Shown: piece by piece, positions 7,166-12,060 of the stretch
Numbering within the stretch: position 1 is the first letter of the stretch
How the letters are laid out: the number at the start of each line of letters is the position of its first letter
From: an uncultured Clostridia bacterium
GTDB taxonomy: Bacteria > Bacillota > Clostridia > Lachnospirales > Lachnospiraceae
Assembly: GCA_946186175.1 (NCBI GenBank)
Contig: CAMHMG010000078.1
Span: 1 to 12,060, forward strand
Direction of reading: 5' to 3'
DNA length: 12,060 nt
Notes under the pieces: model-generated
Told to the model about the DNA's origin: nothing
Databases searched by the model: none
Seen by the model: only the letters and a program-made list of their open reading frames with translations
Position numbers and translations under genes: made by a program

Positions 7166-8113
7166 TTAATCTACTATTGTTTCGGTCTCTTCTTCCATAG
7201 ATTCATCACCGGTTTCTGAATCTTCTCCGGTCTCTGAATTACCTTCTGTAATCTCTTTAAATGCCGACCCGTCATACATATACATTTCAAAATTAATAAC
7301 CAGTCTGTTTCCACCCTCCTGTGCAACCTGTACAAGCTCACCGTTAACATACTCATACGGAGAAGATGTCAGGTCACTCCACTCATAAGAAGTTACCCTG
7401 AATGCTTTATTAGTGATTATCTCATTCAATAGAGACTGGGCCTTATCTTTGTTTCCATATACATCTAACATTATTGTTGCCGCATATACATCTGCCTGAG
7501 TAGTACCCTCAATGCTATACATACCCTCATCATTATTGATTGATGCAAGAGTTTCTATGTCAACCATCCCTTCTGTTTCTGAACTCTTCGAATCATTGTC
7601 AGAAGTCTTGTCGTCACTCTTTTTCTTATCTTTTCTGCTATCTTCTGTTGTGGTGGTTGATTCTTTTTTATCTTCCGTTGATTCTTCAAGATATTGAGCC
7701 GCTTCTAATGCTGTCTGTCTTAAAGCCCAAGCTTCAGAATTCTGATAAGCAATAAGATCGACCGGCTCCTTCGGTGACTGTACACTAAAATTATTGACCT
7801 TAAGTCCATAGCTTAATGCTTCGTTAGTAATAAGCTTATCTACATCCGCCGCAACCTTATGTTCATAATATCTTGATGACAGCTCATCTACCATCTTCGT
7901 AGAATTATCCTTAAATTCTTCTATCATATCCAATTGGTATATCTTCATCTTGATAGAATCATGAAGTACCTGTGCATCATCAAGTTTCTCATCAATTTTC
8001 GAAATCTTTCTGTTAAGTGGTCTGATACCAATTATAAAGAAAAGAGCTGCTATGACAATAAGTCCTAACATATATAATAGCTTTTTATCTCTTGCCGTAA
8101 TGCCTGTTGTCAT
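7166..8113 (-). CDS. PilO-like pilus alignment protein
   Basis: Bitopic membrane protein of the PilO/GspM type, a partner of PilN in the ring that couples the ATPase platform to the pilus. From the preferred ATG it has 315 residues: a short cytoplasmic start, one membrane helix (about 11–31), a coiled-coil stretch (about 35–80), then an extracellular part in which two alpha/beta segments (about 85–125 and 185–280) are separated by a Ser/Thr/Lys/Asp-rich insertion (about 143–182). The tail (289–315) is strongly acidic. The start at 8111–8113 is chosen because GGAGGTG (8119–8125) stands 5 bases upstream; an in-frame ATG at 8150–8152 lies inside the preceding gene without such a site. Identity rests on topology and position between PilMN and PilB more than on residue motifs. 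Confidence 0.75.
   Translation of the reverse strand: MTTGITARDKKLLYMLGLIVIAALFFIIGIRPLNRKISKIDEKLDDAQVLHDSIKMKIYQLDMIEEFKDNSTKMVDELSSRYYEHKVAADVDKLITNEALSYGLKVNNFSVQSPKEPVDLIAYQNSEAWALRQTALEAAQYLEESTEDKKESTTTTEDSRKDKKKSDDKTSDNDSKSSETEGMVDIETLASINNDEGMYSIEGTTQADVYAATIMLDVYGNKDKAQSLLNEIITNKAFRVTSYEWSDLTSSPYEYVNGELVQVAQEGGNRLVINFEMYMYDGSAFKEITEGNSETGEDSETGDESMEEETETIVD
7202..7237 (-). repeat. Imperfect 18-base tandem duplication in the pilO-like tail
   Basis: Two adjacent 18-base units (7220–7237 and 7202–7219) match at 14 of 18 positions and encode SETGED and SETGDE. They lie in the acidic tail of the PilO-like protein. The likely origin is local slippage, giving a tail whose length may vary among strains. 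Confidence 0.55.
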
Positions 8114-8117
8114 ATGC

Positions 8118-9587
8118 TCACCTCCCCGCACTTTCAGAAAGAATACATTCAAGATTAGCTACCCACTGACCCGAACTGTTAATTTCCGAATATCCCGTAT
8201 AATTAACTTCGTAGAAACAGTCCTCAGCATCCAACCTGTCAATAAATGTATTGACCATATCTACTTCTTTGAAAGTGGCTGTTACTCCAATCTTTCCCTG
8301 TGACGCATCATAACTGTCGGTTGTCACCTCACCAAGTCCAACTGCTGCTTTCTTGATAATCTTCTCAATTTCTGAAGTCGGCAGAGGATAACTGTCTATA
8401 TTCTTTTCAAGTAATCTAAGTGCATTAACATGACCACTGTATTGTTCAACATTAGCTGCTGCCAAGTCATATTCAGCGGCAAGCATCATATTAGACGGAT
8501 TATTATTGTAATCCTGTAGCTCTTTGAGTTCTTTATTCTTCTTAGAATAAGTAACTACTCTTGATACAGTTATAATAAGCATTAAAACAAATACAGCAAC
8601 ATACGGAATAGCCAGCTTAATTATCTTATTGCGCTTCTCCTGATTAACTATCTCGCCCTTACCATACATCTTCAGAAGATTCTGATGATCAGATAATGTC
8701 ATAAGTCCGGCAGTAGGATAAAACAGAGTATCAAGTGAATCAGTTGACGACTTATATTTGATTCCCTTCAAAACACTGATATTATATACAACTACATCCT
8801 CAGACAGATTCATTGACAATGCTCTCTCTACATTAATTGCATCATCTGTTGTCATCCCCGCAAGATATATTTGTGATATTGGATCCTCAACCTTCTCTGA
8901 CTTTGAGAACTGAACGATCTGACTGACGGTATTGGATATCTCACCGGCAAATTCAAGAGTTCCGGGCCTGTTAAATGTACGCGCAGTTGTTGAATAGAAA
9001 TACTCACCCTTAACAAGATAAATAGCTGTTACGGTCATTGCATCCCTTAGCATAACTACGCTGTTCTTATCCTGTTCAAAATTAATCTTTTTAAGGAAGT
9101 TGACAGCTACACCTATTCCACTGTTGATTTCCTTAAGTTCGATTCCGGCTCCGGCAAAAACATTAACATAATTGGCAATGAAATCAACATCAGCTAACTC
9201 TGTGCACACTTTCATTGTCTTATTCTTTTTGTTCTGACTGATAACATAGAAGCCAAGTAGTCTTCTTCTCTCACCACTTCTTTCTTCAAACTCTCTTTGC
9301 AGATAAATGTCAGCCTTACTCTGAGACATTATCGGCATATCAATCACTCTGACTGAAATCTGCGATGTATTGATTACAAGTCTTATTCCTTTCTTAGGAA
9401 GCTTGTATTGATTCCATAGCCCTGTAAGTGCATACTGAATTCCATCAGGGTCTGTTATTACACCATTTAAGAAACTACCCTCCGGCATAGGTGTAGAATA
9501 CACATTACTAACGGATACCCCCTTACCGTTACTATGTCCTGAAAGAACCTCTATATCTGTATTGGATAAATAAACAGTTAGACTCAT
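8118..9587 (-). CDS. PilM–PilN fusion, GspL-like pilus platform protein
   Basis: A 489-residue protein that appears to combine two pilus proteins usually encoded apart. Residues 1–310 look like the actin-like PilM/GspL cytoplasmic domain (segments such as GIRLVINTSQISVRVIDMP at 67–85). A membrane helix lies at about 323–345, followed by a charged linker and a C-terminal domain (about 400–489) with the alpha/beta pattern of the PilN ferredoxin-like fold. The N-terminus lacks the glycine-rich DIGxxxVK nucleotide loop of PilM, and no INLLP motif, by which separate PilN proteins dock on PilM, is seen before the membrane helix. The layout equals that of GspL in type II secretion. The start has AAGGAGGA upstream; the stop is 4 bases before the PilO-like start, whose ribosome site lies in this gene's last codons. 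Domain calls are by pattern, not by search. Confidence 0.78.
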   Translation of the reverse strand: MSLTVYLSNTDIEVLSGHSNGKGVSVSNVYSTPMPEGSFLNGVITDPDGIQYALTGLWNQYKLPKKGIRLVINTSQISVRVIDMPIMSQSKADIYLQREFEERSGERRRLLGFYVISQNKKNKTMKVCTELADVDFIANYVNVFAGAGIELKEINSGIGVAVNFLKKINFEQDKNSVVMLRDAMTVTAIYLVKGEYFYSTTARTFNRPGTLEFAGEISNTVSQIVQFSKSEKVEDPISQIYLAGMTTDDAINVERALSMNLSEDVVVYNISVLKGIKYKSSTDSLDTLFYPTAGLMTLSDHQNLLKMYGKGEIVNQEKRNKIIKLAIPYVAVFVLMLIITVSRVVTYSKKNKELKELQDYNNNPSNMMLAAEYDLAAANVEQYSGHVNALRLLEKNIDSYPLPTSEIEKIIKKAAVGLGEVTTDSYDASQGKIGVTATFKEVDMVNTFIDRLDAEDCFYEVNYTGYSEINSSGQWVANLECILSESAGR

Positions 9588-9668
9588 CTCTGTCCTCCTT
9601 GTAAATTATTCCTTTCATACAATTGTGAAACTAATCTTTCGTTCATTCACTATGTATATATCATATTT
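9588..9668 (-). other. Intergenic gap between pilC and pilMN
   Basis: The largest gap inside the pilus operon (81 bases). It contains the pilMN ribosome site AAGGAGGA and an imperfect palindrome at 9613–9630 (5 outer pairs, then one G·U and one A·T). I see no convincing promoter and no T-run after the palindrome, so this is probably an mRNA stem or a processing point rather than a terminator. Confidence 0.35.
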
Positions 9669-10865
9669 TTATTGTGCACCGATTGACTGATATGACTGAT
9701 ATATTGGCACAATAACGGAAATCATAATAAACCCTACAATTGCAGCCATAACAACTATCATTACCGGTTCAAGATATGCAACCATCTGTCCGATAGCACG
9801 TTCTGATTCAAATTCCATATCATCTGCTATTGAATCAAGCATTGTATCGAGTGAACCGGCCTCTTCACCAACTTTGATAGACGATTCTATCTTCTTAACA
9901 AATCCATCAACTTTACCTATTGCAGCACTCAACGATTCTCCTGCTGTTGTATCAGCTATTACCTGCTTAAACTGATTCTCAATATAGAGGTTACCGATTG
10001 TTTTGCTTGCAATATCCAAACACGATATGATCGGAATTCCCGAAGAATACAAAGAACTTAGAGTTCTTGCAAATCTGGCTGTATATATTACCTTAAACAG
10101 CTTGCCAACCTTAGGTATATGTATCTGTATCCTGTCAAGCACATAACATACAGCCGGTATCTTCTTAAGGAAATAAATGAGGAGAAATACTATAACTCCA
10201 CCTATAATAAGCAGATACCAATATGCAACGACAAAATCACTTATTGCAAGCATGACTCGGGTCGGCAGAGGTAAAACAGGCATTGAATCAAACAACGAAT
10301 CAAACTGCGGCATAACAAAACCGAAAATAACAGCCACAACAAGAACAATTAATCCTGTAAGAATCTTAGGATATGTCATTGCTCCCTTGACCTTAGCATT
10401 CAATCTGTCTTCCTTCGTATATTGTGCTGATATTCTCATGGCAGTATCATCAAGACCACCACTTGACTCTGCAGCACGAAACATATTAATAATAAGCTGA
10501 GGAAATACACCCCGCATTGATTCCATAGCAACTGATAACGGAACACCCTGCATAACTTCCTTAGTAACATCATTATATATCTTACGTTCATAAGGAGTTA
10601 CCGCTTCATCTTCTGAAAGCATCTGAAGACACCGAACCAGTGGAATACCGGCACGCATCAATGTTCCAATCTGACGAGCAAATTCTGCTAATGCCTTAGC
10701 CTTAAGCGGTTTGTAATTAGCAGTCTTAGTCAAATCCTTCGCATCAAGGAGCATCAACTTCTTCTGTTTGAGACGCTCATGAAGATCCTGCTCGTCACCG
10801 GCGATCATTACGCCAACGACTGTTCCGCCTTCTGCATCCTGAGCTTTATATCTGAAATTGGGCAT
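9669..10865 (-). CDS. pilC: Type IV pilus platform protein PilC (GspF family)
   Basis: Inner-membrane platform protein that PilB acts on to insert pilin subunits into the growing pilus. The 398 residues are normal for PilC. An N-terminal segment MPNFRYKAQDAEG matches the family opening. Two T2SSF repeats follow: one about 58–183 with RAAESSGGLDD (130–140), the other about 261–385 with the matching KVGEEAGSLDTML (341–353). Membrane helices lie near 167–188, 213–235 and 365–388. The second ATG (10863–10865) is preferred because GGGAGG at 10875–10880 is 9 bases away, while the first ATG (10869–10871) is only 3 bases away; it also restores the usual MPxFxYK start. It follows pilD by 30 bases. The sequence alone does not separate PilC from GspF; the neighbours make pilus the better reading. 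Confidence 0.93.
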   Translation of the reverse strand: MPNFRYKAQDAEGGTVVGVMIAGDEQDLHERLKQKKLMLLDAKDLTKTANYKPLKAKALAEFARQIGTLMRAGIPLVRCLQMLSEDEAVTPYERKIYNDVTKEVMQGVPLSVAMESMRGVFPQLIINMFRAAESSGGLDDTAMRISAQYTKEDRLNAKVKGAMTYPKILTGLIVLVVAVIFGFVMPQFDSLFDSMPVLPLPTRVMLAISDFVVAYWYLLIIGGVIVFLLIYFLKKIPAVCYVLDRIQIHIPKVGKLFKVIYTARFARTLSSLYSSGIPIISCLDIASKTIGNLYIENQFKQVIADTTAGESLSAAIGKVDGFVKKIESSIKVGEEAGSLDTMLDSIADDMEFESERAIGQMVAYLEPVMIVVMAAIVGFIMISVIVPIYQSYQSIGAQ

Positions 10866-10895
10866 TATCATCTACCTCCCAACAAATAATCCCTA

Positions 10896-11747
10896 TCATC
10901 CATGTAAATATGCGGCAAGCTTCATATATGCATCTATAACTTCAGTACCACATATGGTAGCTATCATGTATCCCGTACAAAGAAAAGGTCCAAAGGCAAA
11001 ATGGTCCTTCTTACCCTTCTTCTTTCTTGCCAACAACACTATTCCATACAATCCGGCGCCAAGTAATCCTATAAAAAAACCAACACTTACAAGCTGCCAT
11101 CCTATTATCAACCCAACTGCCGCAGACAGCTTCATATCTCCGCCTCCGAAAGCTCCCGGAATAGCAAACATAATTAGCAGCATCGGTACACTAATACATA
11201 CTGCTCCTATAAGATGATCAACAAAACTGATACCCGGAAGAATCAATAATGATACTACCGCAACATATAGTAGAACAATCACAAATCTGTTGGGTATCTC
11301 CATAGTGTCAAAATCGACAAGAAAAACTAAGTCTAGTATACAAAAAAATACAAAAATCGTCAACAATATAAGCAGTTTCCAGATATCAAAATGTACTACT
11401 ATATCTAGCGGTGATGATAATATGAACTCTCCTGTAACATCATTAACATCGCCAAATCTGAAAAACACCAATAATGCTAACAACCCACCAATGATTTCAT
11501 TGATAAAATCACGTTTTGCAAGCTTTTCCCCACAATACCTGCATTTACCTTTAAGAAAGATAAACGAAAAAACCGGTATTACCTCATATGGTTTTAATTG
11601 TGTCTCACAACTGTCACATACAAAATGTTCTTTGAGAATCTTTTTCTGTTTCGGAAAACGATATGCTATAACGTTAACAAAAGAAAAAGATACTGTTCCT
11701 ATCATCCATGCTAATATTATTGCAAGTATATATAAAAAACCTATCAT
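10896..11747 (-). CDS. pilD: Prepilin peptidase PilD
   Basis: Membrane aspartyl protease that removes the basic leader from prepilins and can N-methylate the new N-terminus. The 283 residues carry the N-terminal domain with two CxxC pairs (C44/C47 and C69/C72) that bind zinc and go with methylation activity. The catalytic aspartates are in VDFDTMEIPN (144–153, D145 likely catalytic) and in GAFGGGDMK (198–206, D204 in the GxGD motif). About seven or eight hydrophobic segments span the protein, and the AFGPFL block at 231–236 is also conserved. The ribosome site is weak: only a GAGATTAG-like stretch precedes the ATG. It starts 25 bases after the upstream partial gene, so it depends on the same operon transcript. 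Its substrate in this window is the pilin at 4591–5265. Confidence 0.95.
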   Translation of the reverse strand: MIGFLYILAIILAWMIGTVSFSFVNVIAYRFPKQKKILKEHFVCDSCETQLKPYEVIPVFSFIFLKGKCRYCGEKLAKRDFINEIIGGLLALLVFFRFGDVNDVTGEFILSSPLDIVVHFDIWKLLILLTIFVFFCILDLVFLVDFDTMEIPNRFVIVLLYVAVVSLLILPGISFVDHLIGAVCISVPMLLIMFAIPGAFGGGDMKLSAAVGLIIGWQLVSVGFFIGLLGAGLYGIVLLARKKKGKKDHFAFGPFLCTGYMIATICGTEVIDAYMKLAAYLHG

Positions 11748-11772
11748 CTATTCTAATCTCATTTCTATATTT

Positions 11773-12060
11773 CTATTCATATTCAATTAATTTCAATGTA
11801 TAATATCCACTCCATATAGGTGAACCATTACTATCTATTTTGAAAATAATAATATATCTGTCCTTATAAAATGTAAATGCAGCAGGCTCATTAGTCTCCG
11901 AGTTCCACGCCTGGAGTTCAATATCTCCATCTGCTTCAGCCATCTTAAGAATCTCTTCCTCCATATCTTTCGCCATTCCATTTCTGGCAGAAGGTATGTA
12001 TAATGTTCCGCCAAGACCATACTGTTCTACCGCTTTCATCTTCATGGCAATACGTATATC
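11773..12060 (-). CDS. Unidentified protein, 3' end only
   Basis: The C-terminal 95 residues of a gene whose start lies beyond the right edge. The reading frame stays open through the last base of the window, and the first in-frame ATG (12043–12045) has no ribosome binding site, so this is not a complete small gene. The visible part is soluble, without membrane segment or cysteine. It begins with a helical piece (DIRIAMKMKAVEQYG), has an acidic helix near MEEEILKMAEADG, and ends in alternating beta-type residues (RYIIIFKIDSNG, GYYTLKLIEYE). It is the gene just before pilD and so likely belongs to the pilus operon; a pilin-like minor subunit is possible by position, but the diagnostic N-terminus is not visible and I do not recognise the family. 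Confidence 0.6.
   Translation of the reverse strand, partial: DIRIAMKMKAVEQYGLGGTLYIPSARNGMAKDMEEEILKMAEADGDIELQAWNSETNEPAAFTFYKDRYIIIFKIDSNGSPIWSGYYTLKLIEYE

Noticed and set aside
8114..8152. N-terminal extension of the PilO-like protein starting at the ATG at 8150–8152
   Set aside because: It lies within the end of pilMN without a ribosome binding site, whereas the ATG at 8111–8113 has a strong GGAGGTG five bases upstream.
9588..9668. Internal promoter before pilMN
   Set aside because: No -35/-10 pair with acceptable match and spacing was found on the minus strand.
10858..11217. Plus-strand open frame of 119 codons
   Set aside because: Antisense to pilD; its composition merely mirrors the hydrophobic codons of the membrane protein.
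4591..11747. Reading the locus as a type II secretion system
   Set aside because: No secretin, GspC or pseudopilin set is visible, the prepilin has a pilin layout, and PilB has the MshEN and tetracysteine features; the pilus reading fits better in a monoderm.
11290..11790. Plus-strand open frame of 166 codons
   Set aside because: It is antisense to pilD, has no recognisable domain or ribosome site, and the opposite strand carries clear PilD motifs.
1..12060. CRISPR array, insertion sequence, tRNA or rRNA
   Set aside because: No regularly spaced direct repeats, transposase frame, terminal inverted repeats or cloverleaf-like sequences were seen.

Overview
The window reads as ordinary chromosomal DNA from a low-to-moderate GC Firmicute, most likely a Clostridia member of Lachnospiraceae type. 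The reasons are strong purine-rich ribosome binding sites before most genes, the order rpmE–yqhQ–prmC–prfA that is familiar from Clostridia, and a monoderm-style type IV pilus locus without secretin or pilotin genes. The genus assignment is inference. Every gene lies on the minus strand, so transcription runs from the high-coordinate end to the low one.

Right part (12060 to 4591): a compact type IV pilus operon. In transcription order it holds the 3' end of an unidentified gene, a prepilin peptidase (pilD), the inner-membrane platform protein (pilC), a long protein that joins a PilM-like cytoplasmic domain to a PilN-like membrane and extracellular domain, a PilO-like protein with an acidic low-complexity insertion, the assembly ATPase (pilB) with an N-terminal MshEN-type c-di-GMP-binding module, and a prepilin (pilA-like) as last gene. 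PilD would trim the prepilin, PilB would power assembly, PilC would be the platform, and PilMN/PilO would form the alignment complex that links ATPase and pilus. No pilT retraction ATPase is in the window, and the operon's own promoter lies outside it.

Left part (4567 to 62): a housekeeping translation cluster that starts at a good sigma-A-type promoter (4539–4567) just after the pilin gene. It encodes ribosomal protein L31, a YqhQ/DUF1385 membrane protein, the release-factor glutamine methyltransferase PrmC, peptide chain release factor 1 (the substrate of PrmC), and a histidinol-phosphate aminotransferase-like enzyme (HisC). A hairpin with a T-rich tail lies between rpmE and yqhQ and probably adjusts the ratio of L31 to downstream messages. 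Two stem-loops follow hisC at the window edge.

No RNA genes, insertion sequences, CRISPR arrays or phage genes were recognised. There is no unexplained gene-free stretch over 300 bases; the longest gap is the 145-base pilA–rpmE interval, which holds the rpmE promoter and leader. The points most worth a second look are the PilM–PilN fusion with a degenerate nucleotide site, the PilO insertion, the AT-rich pilin gene, complementary 10-mers that bracket rpmE, and the unidentified gene cut by the right edge. I see no clearly new type of system; the pilus locus is a variant of a known machine.
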